64,000 bases of DNA from Teredinibacter turnerae T7901 (GCF_000023025.1 NC_012997.1:4213125-4277124); one strand, 5' to 3'. Shown: positions 39,406 to 48,669, counted from the stretch's first letter. Notes: generated from the letters alone by a model not told the origin. Program-made: numbers and translations.

Positions 39406-40554
39406 ATGCTTCAATCCAGCCGACTAAAAGCCCAAGAAGGCGCACTTAGCACTATTGCTGGCGACAAAGGAGGAAAGAAAGTTAAATGTTCCAACCAGGC
39501 GTTGCCCGTATATAACGAACTGGTAGCGCTCGCGCTTTCTGGCAACTACTGGGCGGGCTTAGTCGTGCGCGGTATAAAAGGATTAACATCCGGGCGCATG
39601 AATATGGACAACATTTATATCCAAAAGGAGACTCAACTGGCCTATGGAAGGGGCATATTTTATCTGGTTCTACCGGGTGTAACCGCGACTTTAGAAGATT
39701 GCGCCGATGGAACCTATGTGGTGAAAAGCTTGAATGCCGATACTAATTATTTAAAGATGCAGGAAGATAAGAAAAAGCCCGGGCTATGGCGAATTGGCAA
39801 AGACCTAAAGAGCGATCCAATATTTCAACGTGATGGTGATATCCTCCGGAAAGACTACCGCTCAGTGGTAGTGTCTGACCAGGCATCTGACGACCCAAAA
39901 GATATTGCCCTAGCAGCCCATGATGACCTTGTTAAAGTCGATGGGACAATTGCTCGAATGGTCGCAGGTTCCGGTTTTGATTTGCACCATACGCCTGGGG
40001 ACGGCAGTATTGTCGGCTTAAAGCCCGCACATAAAGCCATTGCCTCGACAAGAAGCAAGGAAATTACCGAATCCGCAACCCTACTAGCAAATACAATGTA
40101 TAAAGCACGCCAAGTAGAAGGCGTGTTATGGTTTTCCGATTGGGGCGGCTCGGCTGTTTTAACACGCGCCATGCAAATTTTAGAAAAAGAAGGGCTCAAA
40201 GATTTTAAGAACCATGCAATTTTTTTGAATCGCCCAACATCGAGCAGTGGTGATGCTTTGAAGCTGGCTAAAAATTTGAATTTAAAACTAGCGGGAAATG
40301 GGGGCAAAAGTGTCGGGTTCAGGCCGAGTGAAATCAGGGGTAACCGATCCGTGAGTAAAGCTGGAACCATGGGGGCGGCCGGGTTTGGCCTTTCTGCTGC
40401 TGGAGCCGGGTTTGCGGTCGCTGGTGCAGGTGCACTAGCAGGCCCGATGGGGGCGGCAGTTGGTGCTGGTGTTGGGCTGTGCGGCGCAATGGTTTTTGTT
40501 GTATCCACAGTGCTAAAAGGTATTCCCAAATTTTCTGGTAAAAAATATAAATAA
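39406..40554 (+). CDS. Unrecognised protein with C-terminal glycine-zipper hydrophobic segment
   Basis: A 382-aa protein I cannot assign to a family. AAGGAGA lies 7 nt before the ATG, so it is well translated. The N-terminal third (about 30-130) is a predicted alpha/beta region (ALSGNYWAGLVVRGIKGL, YGRGIFYLVLPGVTATLED). The middle has many polar/charged residues and the segment VEGVLWFSDWGGSAVLTRAM at about 240. Residues 320-372 form a long Gly/Ala-rich stretch with repeated GxxxG/AxxxG spacing ending in a hydrophobic helix (GAMVFVVSTVL). A short basic tail, SGKKYK, follows. No signal peptide. Such zippers occur in pore-forming or membrane-inserting toxins and in membrane anchors. Only 11 bp separate it from the first of two paralogous genes, suggesting an operon. 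An effector/toxin role is inference. Confidence 0.7.
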   Translation: MLQSSRLKAQEGALSTIAGDKGGKKVKCSNQALPVYNELVALALSGNYWAGLVVRGIKGLTSGRMNMDNIYIQKETQLAYGRGIFYLVLPGVTATLEDCADGTYVVKSLNADTNYLKMQEDKKKPGLWRIGKDLKSDPIFQRDGDILRKDYRSVVVSDQASDDPKDIALAAHDDLVKVDGTIARMVAGSGFDLHHTPGDGSIVGLKPAHKAIASTRSKEITESATLLANTMYKARQVEGVLWFSDWGGSAVLTRAMQILEKEGLKDFKNHAIFLNRPTSSSGDALKLAKNLNLKLAGNGGKSVGFRPSEIRGNRSVSKAGTMGAAGFGLSAAGAGFAVAGAGALAGPMGAAVGAGVGLCGAMVFVVSTVLKGIPKFSGKKYK

Positions 40555-40565
40555 AGGGGTCTCGA

Positions 40566-41438
40566 ATGTTTAATGTCTCATTAAAATTACGTGAACCGAA
40601 GGGGCTAGTCGTCCCAGAAGGGCCTAGCTTTAAGTGGGCCCGCACTATTAGAAGCGAATTTGAAGGAACAGAAATCGCATTTAAGGCACCTAAACACAGC
40701 CCGAAACGATCTAACCACAAAGGCTATGTACCGGAACGCCGTTACAATGAATCCAATCCTCTCACATTTCGTAACTACTATGATGAAGAGCAGGCATCGC
40801 GCGGGTTGCCTGATCATTGGCGTGAAGCCGATTTTTTCTATCACTCCTGGGCGTTCAATGGGCCCTGGTTTACAGGGCCTGTGGGTGAACTCAATCTAAT
40901 GTTCCGGCTTGTTCGGGTGGTTAATTACCCGAAGGACATGTCCCTCTTTCACCCAAGAGCGTTGGAGCAAGTGATTGGTGACTACCTGACGGATATGTAT
41001 TCATATCATAAGAGCGAGACCAGAGGTGGAATACAGGTGTTCCACGCTCCGATAAACTGGCAGATATTGACCCACTTACCAGTTAATGCAGCGCGAATGG
41101 AAGTAGTGTCGGAAAATTTCTCGCCTCACCGCACCATTAAACGGATGGTATTTTTCCCGATTTCAGACGACCTCATGTCCGTTTTAATATTTTGGCCCAG
41201 TCGTTTAAAAAACCTCCCTAGATCGGAGCTGGACAAACGAGTAAACGAAAAGCCAATACTGGATTTAATGGAGGACATTATCGCCAGCCTTAAACTTAAC
41301 TTATCTCCCCGAGCCAAAGCACAGCAAGAAGCCGCATTAACCGGGCTGGAAGATACTTCTCTAATAAAAGAATACCCGCCACTGAAGTGGGACAATGTCA
41401 GTGAGGAAGAAAAACAGAAGATACTAGCGGCGGATTAA
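40566..41438 (+). CDS. Unrecognised protein, first of two tandem paralogues
   Basis: A 290-aa protein without signal peptide or membrane segment and unknown to me. It is rich in aromatic residues, with the conserved core READFFYHSWAFNGPWFTGP (about residues 86-105). It also has HAPINWQ, the block PVNAARMEVVSENFSPHRTI, and a predicted amphipathic helix SPRAKAQQEAALTGLEDTS before the C-terminus. It begins 11 bp after the 382-aa gene, so the two are likely co-transcribed. The downstream gene encodes a colinear copy, about 79 percent identical over 290 residues by hand alignment without gaps. A cytosolic partner (immunity, chaperone or adaptor) of the upstream product is possible but unproven. 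Confidence 0.7.
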   Translation: MFNVSLKLREPKGLVVPEGPSFKWARTIRSEFEGTEIAFKAPKHSPKRSNHKGYVPERRYNESNPLTFRNYYDEEQASRGLPDHWREADFFYHSWAFNGPWFTGPVGELNLMFRLVRVVNYPKDMSLFHPRALEQVIGDYLTDMYSYHKSETRGGIQVFHAPINWQILTHLPVNAARMEVVSENFSPHRTIKRMVFFPISDDLMSVLIFWPSRLKNLPRSELDKRVNEKPILDLMEDIIASLKLNLSPRAKAQQEAALTGLEDTSLIKEYPPLKWDNVSEEEKQKILAAD

Positions 41439-41572
41439 CAAAGTAGCGGGCGGTTTAATTGCGGTAAATCCGCAGCAAAATGACGCTCTGCAGTCCTGTA
41501 TTAAAAGAATGATCTGAGAGACGAACGATTTCCTAAACGAGAACCCAGCCAACACGAATGCACGGAAGCCTT

Positions 41573-42445
41573 ATGTTTAATGTCTCGCTAAAATTACGTG
41601 AACCAAAGGGGCTGATAATTCCCAAGGGGCCGAGCTTTGGCCGGGCGCGTATGATAAAAAGTGAATATGATGGTACTGAAATAATTTTTAGAGCACCGAA
41701 ACATAGACCGAAACGCTCAAACGATGAAGGGTACGCACCACAGCGCCGCTATACCAAAGAATCCCCCTTATCGTTTCGAAACTATCATGATGAAGAAAAA
41801 GCTGCGCGTGGCATAGTAGACCATTGGCGTGAGGCAGACTTCTTCTATCATTCCTGGGCGTTTAATGGCCCGTGGTTCACTGGGCCGCTTGGTGAACTGG
41901 ATTTGTCATTTAGGCTTATCAAAGTCATAAACTACCCCCAAGATATGTCACTATTTCATCCACGTGCTTTGGAGCATGTGATTGGCGATTATCTTACGTA
42001 CATGTACTCGCACCATCTGGATTCAACAAGAGGCGACATTCAGGAGTTTCACGCTCCCATTAACTGGCAGTTGATCCCTCACTTACCGGTAAACGCTGCC
42101 AGAATGGAGGTGGTATCAGAAAATTTTTCTCCCCACCGGACAATTATGCGCCTAGTATTTTTCCCTATTGCCAGCGACATGATGGCGCGGCTTATTTTTT
42201 GGCCCGGCCGTTTCAAAAATCTTCCGAGGTCAGAACTCGACAAAAGAGTAAACGAACAGCCAATACTGGATTTAATGGAGAACATTATCGCTAGCCTCCA
42301 GCTCAACTTATCTCCCCGAGCCAAAGCACAACAGGAAGCCGCATTAAGCGGGCTGGAAGATACGTCTCTAATAAAAGACTACCCGCCACTGAAGTGGGAC
42401 AATGTTAGTAAGGAAGAAAAGCAGAGGATATTGGCAGGTAACTAA
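41573..42445 (+). CDS. Unrecognised protein, second of two tandem paralogues
   Basis: A 290-aa paralogue of the preceding gene, aligned end to end from MFNVSLKLREPKGL. The frame opens at 41558, but the ATG at 41573 matches the start of the first copy. Differences cluster in the N-terminal third (residues 15-80) and in short surface-like patches (about 150-165, 195-210), whereas the aromatic core and the SENFSPHR block are unchanged. Long stretches are also nearly identical at DNA level, so the duplication is fairly recent. The 134-bp spacer has a small TGCGG/CCGCA hairpin. The product may have diverged in specificity from copy one. Confidence 0.7.
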   Translation: MFNVSLKLREPKGLIIPKGPSFGRARMIKSEYDGTEIIFRAPKHRPKRSNDEGYAPQRRYTKESPLSFRNYHDEEKAARGIVDHWREADFFYHSWAFNGPWFTGPLGELDLSFRLIKVINYPQDMSLFHPRALEHVIGDYLTYMYSHHLDSTRGDIQEFHAPINWQLIPHLPVNAARMEVVSENFSPHRTIMRLVFFPIASDMMARLIFWPGRFKNLPRSELDKRVNEQPILDLMENIIASLQLNLSPRAKAQQEAALSGLEDTSLIKDYPPLKWDNVSKEEKQRILAGN

Positions 42446-42474
42446 TAAGTAGGTTTTGCTCCAAGAGAACAGTC

Positions 42475-42564
42475 GCCAGCATTCGGGAAACCGAAGCATC
42501 GAGGATACGATGCGAAGAACGAATTATATATAGCGTTTTCTGCCGAATACGCACCTCAGCTGGC
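42475..42564 (+). other. Possible structured RNA element
   Basis: GCCAGC (42475-42480) can pair with GCTGGC (42559-42564). Inside it, TTCGG-GAAA-CCGAA (42482-42495) is a 5-bp stem with a GNRA tetraloop, followed at once by GCATCG-AGGATA-CGATGC (42496-42513). ATTCGG can alternatively pair with CCGAAT (42543-42548), giving two exclusive folds. Whether it is transcribed is unknown. Confidence 0.35.
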
Positions 42565-42644
42565 ATGAGTAAGTGGGACTGTGAGGCCTTGGGCGCTGGG
42601 AGAAACCTACTGGACAGAACCGCGCTTACCAAATCACTCCGCTG

Positions 42645-42671
42645 CTATCACGTCCTAACTATCACGTCCTA
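42645..42671. repeat. Two-copy 14-bp tandem repeat
   Basis: CTATCACGTCCTA occurs at 42645-42657 and again at 42659-42671, separated by one base, in the non-coding stretch before the chemoreceptor gene. Confidence 0.8.
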
Positions 42672-43057
42672 CGCCACAAATTCTGCGCCCAATGCATGAA
42701 GCCATGCCTGCTACGAACGAATAACCCCCTGTCAATTTTCCCTTTAAAAAAATTCGGGGTTCATAGAATCAAAATGATGCTTTCTAGTTTGTTTTGTACC
42801 TATATACGACACATTGATAATCAATGATGCACTATCTAATGTACGTACCGTACGTCCTTTCCCACGCAAAGCGCGGTTAGAGCAAAACACAGTAACACCT
42901 GCTTATAAATTGTTTTACGACAGAATTTATCTCCTATATTTACAGGGCAGGCTTTTAATCTTCCAATTAGGTCGTGATAGCTGCATACACGTGGCATTCA
43001 GTTTACCGAATCGATGATAGATAGCGAACGCGCGGGTCTTTAGCGCGAGGAACCGTA

Positions 43058-45295
43058 ATGAAGTTGCACCATAAAATTCCCTTGTTTGTTGGGATTATCG
43101 GGCTTGTACCCGCTATCACCATCTCGTTGATCGCATTAACGGTGGCAACCGGCATTATTAAACAGAACAAGTTCGACCAGCTGATCTCTCTGCGAGAGGT
43201 AAAACGGTTTGCGGTCAACCACTATCTGCAACAGGTTCAGGATGAGACCCTGTCCCTGGCACGAAATCCCGAGGTAGCTAGGGCAGTTGAAGAGCTGGCG
43301 GCTGCCTACAAGAGCTATGGACAACAAACTGAAAATCCCGCAACTACCAAATCGTCCTCAAGCCTCGTTAACTTCTATCGGACTGAGTTCTTACCGGCGC
43401 TAAACGCGCAAGACCCTATTGTGTTGTACGAAGCAGAATCCTTGATAGATCGAATGAGTGGTACCGCACGAGCGCTTCAAACGGCATATATCGCCAGAAA
43501 TCCACACCCCACTGGTGAGAAGGATCGCCTGGCGCAGGCCCCGGACGGTACTCGTTATGATGAGGCCCATGCTCTCTATCATCCTTATTTCTCTGAGTTC
43601 CGCCAGCGCTTTGGGTTTTACGACTTGTTTTTGATTAACCCTCAGGGAGATGTGATCTATACGGTATTTAAAGAGGTTGACTACGCAACGTCTCTGCTAG
43701 ATGGCCCATTTGATTCCAGTGGCCTTGCAGAAGCGTTCAAGCGCGCGGCCAAACTGACCACAACTGGTCAGGCCGTGCTGGTGGATTTCCAACCCTATCA
43801 ACCATCCTATAACGCCCCTGCCGGGTTTGTTGCCGCTCCGATTTTAGATAAAGGCCGTTTAGTAGGCGTGGCTGCATTGCAGTTTCCGATTGATTCCCTG
43901 AACGAAATCATGGCCGAGCGACAGGGGTTAGGAGAGAGTGGAGAGACTTATCTGGTGGGTAAGGACAAGCTAATGCGCTCAGACTCCTATCTCGACCCAG
44001 ACAACCACAGTGTTGAAGCCTCCTTCCGAAATCCGCAGGTTGGCCGTGTCGATACGGAGGCAGTTACAGCTGCCGCCCGAGGGGAATCCGGCGTTAAGGT
44101 GATAATTGATTACAACAATAATCCGGTGTTATCAGCCTATGCCCCCCTGAGTTTTGCGGGTCTGGACTGGTCTATTCTTGCGGAAATCGATGAGGCCGAA
44201 ATAATGGCGGACATCGAACGTTTGCGCTTAGTGATCGCAATTGTGCTCGCCTTGGCCATGGTCCCCATAACAGTCATCGCCTGGTTGATGGCGCGCTCCG
44301 TCATCCGACCGCTAGGAGCCGAGCCCGAGCAAATGGCATCCATTACGAGCCAGATTGCAGAGGGTGATTTAACCATGGATCTCGCTGTCGACCACCAGAG
44401 TGGCGCGTTTAGATCCATTGCTGTGATGGCAACAAGGCTCAAGCAGATCGTTAATAGTATTGCCAGTGCCGCTCATCAACAGGCCAGTGCAGCAGAGGAG
44501 TTGTCGTTGATTACAACACAATCTGGTGAAAAGCTGAATGTTCAGCAAAAACACGTAGAACAAGCGGCCGCCGCCATCAATGAAATGTCAGCCTCGGTTG
44601 CTGACGTTGCCCGTACAACAGCATCGGCAGCAAATGCATCTAACGAGGCTAGCGTTAAATTAAAAGATGGCTCCGAGCGTGTTGTCGACGTAGCCGGTGA
44701 AGTACAACAAGTTTCCTCAATTCTGGCCCAAGCTTGGCAAAAAGTAGAGGAGCTGAAAGCGCAAAGTGACAATATTGCCAGCATACTTGAGTCCATTAGA
44801 GGTATCGCCGATCAGACAAATCTATTGGCCCTTAACGCGGCCATTGAGGCGGCCCGTGCTGGAGAGCAAGGACGGGGATTTGCGGTGGTGGCGGATGAAG
44901 TACGCAGCCTTGCGCAGAACACCCAAAAATCCACCGGGGATATTTCGCAAATGATTCACGCTTTGCAGCAAGGCACCAGCGATGCATGCGATGTGATGCG
45001 TAGCAGCGTGGATAGGATGGAAACCGTCGCTGAACGCGCCTTGGCGACCTCCAGTAATCTGGACGAAGCGGTGAGTTCGGTAGGTCGTATCGATGACATG
45101 ATGGCCCGTATAGCCAGCGCCGCAGAGCAACAATCCCGGGTAGTGGAAGATATCAATGTTCAGATCACGGGTATTAATAGTATGAGTAGTGATTCCAGTG
45201 AAGCAGCGTTCCAAATTACCGCTGCCAGTGAAGAATTGGCCAAGCTAGCAACGAATCTACAGTCACTTGTCGGGCATTTTAAAACCAGTCGATAA
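43058..45295 (+). CDS. Methyl-accepting chemotaxis protein
   Basis: A 745-aa transmembrane chemoreceptor. Membrane helix one lies at about residues 10-32, followed by a large periplasmic sensor region (about 35-385; long two-module Cache-like layout with [15 protein letters not shown] and [16 protein letters not shown]). Membrane helix two is at about 392-412, then HAMP ([15 protein letters not shown]) and the cytoplasmic signalling domain with the highly conserved hairpin tip containing [20 protein letters not shown]. There is no C-terminal NWETF-type CheR-binding pentapeptide. Ligand unknown. It probably feeds the CheA/CheW system encoded elsewhere. Composition is closer to the core genome than to the preceding cassette. 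Confidence 0.94.
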   Translation: MKLHHKIPLFVGIIGLVPAITISLIALTVATGIIKQNKFDQLISLREVKRFAVNHYLQQVQDETLSLARNPEVARAVEELAAAYKSYGQQTENPATTKSSSSLVNFYRTEFLPALNAQDPIVLYEAESLIDRMSGTARALQTAYIARNPHPTGEKDRLAQAPDGTRYDEAHALYHPYFSEFRQRFGFYDLFLINPQGDVIYTVFKEVDYATSLLDGPFDSSGLAEAFKRAAKLTTTGQAVLVDFQPYQPSYNAPAGFVAAPILDKGRLVGVAALQFPIDSLNEIMAERQGLGESGETYLVGKDKLMRSDSYLDPDNHSVEASFRNPQVGRVDTEAVTAAARGESGVKVIIDYNNNPVLSAYAPLSFAGLDWSILAEIDEAEIMADIERLRLVIAIVLALAMVPITVIAWLMARSVIRPLGAEPEQMASITSQIAEGDLTMDLAVDHQSGAFRSIAVMATRLKQIVNSIASAAHQQASAAEELSLITTQSGEKLNVQQKHVEQAAAAINEMSASVADVARTTASAANASNEASVKLKDGSERVVDVAGEVQQVSSILAQAWQKVEELKAQSDNIASILESIRGIADQTNLLALNAAIEAARAGEQGRGFAVVADEVRSLAQNTQKSTGDISQMIHALQQGTSDACDVMRSSVDRMETVAERALATSSNLDEAVSSVGRIDDMMARIASAAEQQSRVVEDINVQITGINSMSSDSSEAAFQITAASEELAKLATNLQSLVGHFKTSR

Positions 45296-45785
45296 AAAGC
45301 TACGGGGCTATCTCTCCAACCCAGAATAATACTATAGGAATCACTAGGTTAATCAGAGGTCCCTAAAAATTAATTCTTCCTAACTTTTCATTCAAAGCCT
45401 GTTACAAGCCGACCAAATATTCCAATGCCAAAACACCAAAGTCTACCATTCCTCGATTTTTTGACCCAGCCAATCCCACACTTGATTAGCTGAAGGGTCG
45501 ACCCAACATTAGCCAAACCAAAAGTAGATTACTTTGTAACGGTGCGTGATTTACTTGAATAGAATTGCTGGTATCGAACCTATGACCATACCGATAACGC
45601 CCTTTACGGCCAAACAGCCACGCAGCTAGAAATCCAAAGCGGGTAATTCAGCAATGTCATAAATAACCTTCGACCATATAAATTTAACAATAATTCTGAA
45701 CGCTAGAATCAGCACTACCAACCGTATCACACTCGCACGGCTGAAGTGGTACAGTAAAAAGCTGTGACATATAGAGGCAAATCCA
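45296..45785. other. Non-coding AT-rich gap after the chemoreceptor gene
   Basis: About 490 bp with no supported gene on either strand. No clear terminator, repeat array or mobile-element end was seen. It probably contains the promoter of the downstream acetyltransferase genes. Confidence 0.5.
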
Positions 45786-46235
45786 TTGCAAATAAGCTTA
45801 CGCGATATAACTAAAGATAACTGGGTTGACATGATCGATCTGGAGATTACAAAAGAACAAGAAAAATACGTTGCCCTGCCGTCGGAAGCAATCGCAGCAT
45901 CTAAGTTTCATGAGCATTATGTCAACCGAGGGGTCTATCTCGGTGACAAGCCCATCGGGTATATACAATATTACCCAAATTTCAATGAAGGCAAACCTAA
46001 TGAAATATACATCGATCAATTGATTATTGACGTATCACTTCAAGGCCAAGGTTACGGATCGAAGGCGACAGCCCTTGTTCTTGAAGAGATAAAAAAGATA
46101 AAAGGCGTTAAATCAGTCTCGATTTGCTACGTTGAAGGGCATGACATTATGAAAACGTTTTTCGAACGATTTGGCTTCAACGTTGTAGACCAGGATGAAT
46201 TTGAGGAAACGATTATGGACCTGCATTACAAATAA
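45786..46235 (+). CDS. GNAT-family N-acetyltransferase
   Basis: A 149-aa acetyltransferase of the GNAT superfamily. The acetyl-CoA pyrophosphate loop is visible as Q-G-x-G-x-G/A in SLQGQGYGSKAT (about residue 85), preceded by the strand IYIDQLIIDV and followed by FFERFGFNVVDQDEFEETIM near the C-terminus, as in aminoglycoside 6'-type and related small GNATs. Substrate not assignable. Start is TTG with AGAGG 8 nt upstream. Its stop overlaps the next small frame (TAATG). It lies in the AT-rich accessory region. Confidence 0.8.
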   Translation: MQISLRDITKDNWVDMIDLEITKEQEKYVALPSEAIAASKFHEHYVNRGVYLGDKPIGYIQYYPNFNEGKPNEIYIDQLIIDVSLQGQGYGSKATALVLEEIKKIKGVKSVSICYVEGHDIMKTFFERFGFNVVDQDEFEETIMDLHYK

Positions 46236-46453
46236 TGAGCCCGAGCCTAGCGTCACTTTTCGCTGCGCTCATTTTATGTTTGCCACCATTGATTTTCTTT
46301 ACAGCGCCACACTTTATTTGGCAAGGTTTGTATGCTCTTAAACGAGCATACGCGCAAAAAGACGCCGATGTCCTTTTAACACGCTGGAGGAGTGGAATGT
46401 TCACTGGATATAAACCTCAGAAGGCATCTCCAAATGCAAATAGTAACGGCTAA
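46235..46453 (+). CDS. Small putative membrane protein between two acetyltransferase genes
   Basis: A 72-aa frame beginning in the TAATG overlap with the upstream GNAT gene, with one strong hydrophobic segment (about residues 6-32, LASLFAALILCLPPLIFF) and a basic, cytosol-like C-terminus. It overlaps the start of the next GNAT gene by 20 bp. No family recognised. Coupled position supports translation; coding nature is uncertain. Confidence 0.4.
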   Translation: MSPSLASLFAALILCLPPLIFFTAPHFIWQGLYALKRAYAQKDADVLLTRWRSGMFTGYKPQKASPNANSNG

Positions 46454-46829
46454 ACCAGAATCACAATTAGCTGCAGATTTATTCTTACTATTAAAGAATG
46501 AATGGCCGGAGTTTGAAGATTTTAAACAAGAAAAGTTCGGCCTACGAATTCCCGACCCAATCGTTTGCTTAATCGAAGGGACAGTGATTGGCGGATTGTC
46601 ATTTACAGGCTTTGAAAACCCAATGAATCACGAGACTGCAATTTGGATTAATGCTGTATTCGTGTCGCCGAAGTTTCGAAGGTTGGACATTGCCAGTAGC
46701 TTGATCGAAAAGTCACACGGGGAAGCGCCTGAATTATTCGCACTCACTGATATTCCGGAACTTTACACGCAACTTGGCTGGACGTTAGTTTCCACCGGGA
46801 AGAGCGGAACTATAGTTCGGCATACCTAA
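46434..46829 (+). CDS. GNAT-family N-acetyltransferase
   Basis: A 131-aa GNAT-like protein. The core is the strand-loop AIWINAVFVSPKFRRLDIAS, with the acetyl-CoA loop degenerate (R-R-L-D-I-A), and a C-terminal YTQLGWTLVSTG motif common in small GNATs. ATG 46434 has AAGG 9 nt upstream; a GTG at 46392 with GGAGG only 2 nt away is the alternative. Substrate unknown. It may form a unit with the upstream GNAT and the small membrane frame. Confidence 0.72.
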   Translation: MQIVTAKPESQLAADLFLLLKNEWPEFEDFKQEKFGLRIPDPIVCLIEGTVIGGLSFTGFENPMNHETAIWINAVFVSPKFRRLDIASSLIEKSHGEAPELFALTDIPELYTQLGWTLVSTGKSGTIVRHT

Positions 46830-46847
46830 GCACCTCCCCTGTTCTTC

Positions 46848-47234
46848 TCACGCTCTATGCTCCGTACCTTCCCCCGGCGTTACAAACAATAAGGTCGACT
46901 CAACTTCTGTTTTAGCCGTGTGCCACACACCTTTGGGGACCAGCACAAAATCACCCTGCTTTGCCAAGGTTACGTATTCGTCACCCGCGGGCTGCTCGAG
47001 CACAAAGGTGACTTCGCCTGAAAGTAGAATTACCAGTTCGTCGCCGTTGGGGTGCATTTCGCTGTTTTGCCAATCCGATGCGAAGGTGTAGCAGGATACC
47101 AGCTGGCAGCCGCTCATATTGTTGTATGAGTTATCCAGTCGTTCGTAGAGAGATGCATCTACAGCTTCGACACTCGCGGATTGAGTTGAGTTGAGAACAA
47201 CAAACGCTTCAAATAGATTTTGTGACAACGCCAT
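46848..47234 (-). CDS. Cupin-domain protein
   Basis: A 128-aa single-domain cupin. The first metal-binding motif is visible as MHPNGDELVILLSGEVTF (His and Glu). The second, GDFVLVPKGVWHTAKT, carries the final His, so a metal site is likely complete. It is soluble, with no signal peptide. GGAG lies 7 nt before the start. Enzymatic role or ligand unknown. Convergent with the preceding acetyltransferase gene. Confidence 0.82.
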   Translation of the reverse strand: MALSQNLFEAFVVLNSTQSASVEAVDASLYERLDNSYNNMSGCQLVSCYTFASDWQNSEMHPNGDELVILLSGEVTFVLEQPAGDEYVTLAKQGDFVLVPKGVWHTAKTEVESTLLFVTPGEGTEHRA

Positions 47235-47523
47235 ATTCAGCTCCGTGCAGATAGTGGGTGGTGGATGCGGGCGGCAGAAACGAAAGCGTAAGTTAACGCG
47301 GTATTACGAGAAAGTAAAAAATACTTTTTGCCCGTACTATTAACCCGCCGATTAAATGGATGATGCTATCTATTTGCTATTAGCTATTTACTGTTTAATG
47401 GGCACCCTTGAAATACTGACAAAAATGTGGGAACTTTCTAATATTTCAATGGTTTACATTTCCCATCGCGCAATGGCGGTGCTTCCTGCCCAGCCTATTA
47501 ACTTCGCAACTTTCATTGCCAAT

Positions 47524-48636
47524 TTAAAAGGGGTGCGGTTTGGAGGGCGTATTGGAATGTCGCCGCTTTCGTGAAAGTTGCCGTTTAATATAGTGCATGA
47601 AGCCTGTCCAGAGTACCCAGCAAAATCCTACCCCGGAAAGAAGCACAAGTGTGCGGTAGATAAAATCCATTCCGTACCCGGAATGCAGAGGGTACAACTG
47701 GTTTACCAGCTTGCGGGCCTCGCCCACCTTATCTGACCGAGCGGTGCCAGATACAATACCGGAATCGAGATTCACCCACACTGTTGTACGGCCGTTTAAG
47801 TGCCACTCGTCTGCTAACCGAAAACGCACCCTCAACTGGCGACCGTCGCCATCGGCCCACGCTCGAATATAGGTCGGCCGCGCGTTGGGGTAAATTTGTT
47901 GAACCAGACTCATCGCCTCGGCGATGGTCAAAGGCAATACGTCCTTTGGTGCTGTTGAGAAGGTACTAACCGGTTGTGGCGGCAGCAGCGGCTGCACCCG
48001 TTTCTGCCACAGCATGACCGCACCAGTGAGCAAAACCACCAACAGTACGGGGCTGATCAAAGCTCCCAGGTGGCGGTGGTAGTGCAAATAGTGCGAGCGA
48101 CGAACAGGGTTCGGGGTGATCCACTGCCAGCGAAAGGCTTTGCGCCCGGGCCACCACAAAATAATTCCGCTCACGCATAAAAATAGCGCTGCTAAACCAC
48201 TGATCAATAACAGCCATTCACCCACGACCGACGTAAGCAAGTGCACGTGCAGTTCGCGCACAACGGCAAACGCATCCAACAACCAGTTATGCCGAGTGTA
48301 GGGCTCGAGCGACTCGGTATTTAACAGTGTGAGCGAATGGTCTTCTCGAATTGTCCAATACGGTTCGACCCTACTCGGCGCTTTAATATTGATCATTGCC
48401 CCTGATGCATATTCCTGCACCAGAGTTTGCAATGTTTGTGCGTCTGCGTGGGAATCCCTGTCAGATTCTATGTGTGCGCCGAGCGTAACCACTAACCACA
48501 CAAGTTCCTTTTGGTATAACAGTAACACACCGCTCACCGCAGCGAGCAATAGCGGTACCGTGGCGACCAGGCCAAACCAGAGGTGCCACTGCCATAAACC
48601 GGATGGCCGCTTTTTTTTGCGTTTTGCTTGCTGCAT
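47524..48636 (-). CDS. PepSY-associated membrane protein (ferric-reductase/siderophore-linked type)
   Basis: A 370-aa inner-membrane protein with the PepSY_TM architecture. A basic N-terminus (AKRKKKRPSG) precedes helix one (about 17-40), and a periplasmic PepSY region follows. Two central helices lie around residues 135-165 and 185-215, with the conserved WWPGRKAFRW and LHYHRHLGALISPV, and a last helix is near 325-345. Such proteins often accompany siderophore receptors and are thought to act in periplasmic or membrane iron reduction. It follows the receptor gene by 33 bp on the same strand, consistent with one Fur-controlled operon. Confidence 0.88.
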   Translation of the reverse strand: MQQAKRKKKRPSGLWQWHLWFGLVATVPLLLAAVSGVLLLYQKELVWLVVTLGAHIESDRDSHADAQTLQTLVQEYASGAMINIKAPSRVEPYWTIREDHSLTLLNTESLEPYTRHNWLLDAFAVVRELHVHLLTSVVGEWLLLISGLAALFLCVSGIILWWPGRKAFRWQWITPNPVRRSHYLHYHRHLGALISPVLLVVLLTGAVMLWQKRVQPLLPPQPVSTFSTAPKDVLPLTIAEAMSLVQQIYPNARPTYIRAWADGDGRQLRVRFRLADEWHLNGRTTVWVNLDSGIVSGTARSDKVGEARKLVNQLYPLHSGYGMDFIYRTLVLLSGVGFCWVLWTGFMHYIKRQLSRKRRHSNTPSKPHPF

Positions 48637-48669
48637 TAAATAAACGTGTATTGCTACCCTGGAAACTTT

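Larger units (their letters stand above)
42446..43057. other. Non-coding region with structured-RNA-like elements
   Basis: About 610 bp without a supported gene between the second paralogue and the chemoreceptor. A small frame at 42814-43017 has no ribosome site. Contents: a nested hairpin region (42475-42564), a two-copy 14-bp repeat (42645-42671), an AACCCC...GGGGTT inverted repeat around 42723-42762, and a perfect ACGTAC-C-GTACGT palindrome (42843-42855). The right part should contain the chemoreceptor promoter, which I could not identify. Confidence 0.45.

Noticed and set aside
42800-42835. Fur box near TTGATAATCAATGATG
   Set aside because: Only a partial half-site match, with no iron-related gene next to it.
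42814-43017. Small plus-strand ORF of 67 codons before the chemoreceptor gene
   Set aside because: No ribosome site, no recognisable family, and it lies in an AT-rich spacer where chance frames are common.
45560-45600. tRNA T-arm-like sequence on the minus strand (GGTTCGATACC)
   Set aside because: No acceptor, D-arm or anticodon arm can be built around it; probably chance.
47356-47574. 72-codon plus-strand ORF with a hydrophobic start
   Set aside because: It overlaps the 3' end of the PepSY gene on the other strand, has no ribosome site, and its hydrophobicity follows from AT-rich composition.
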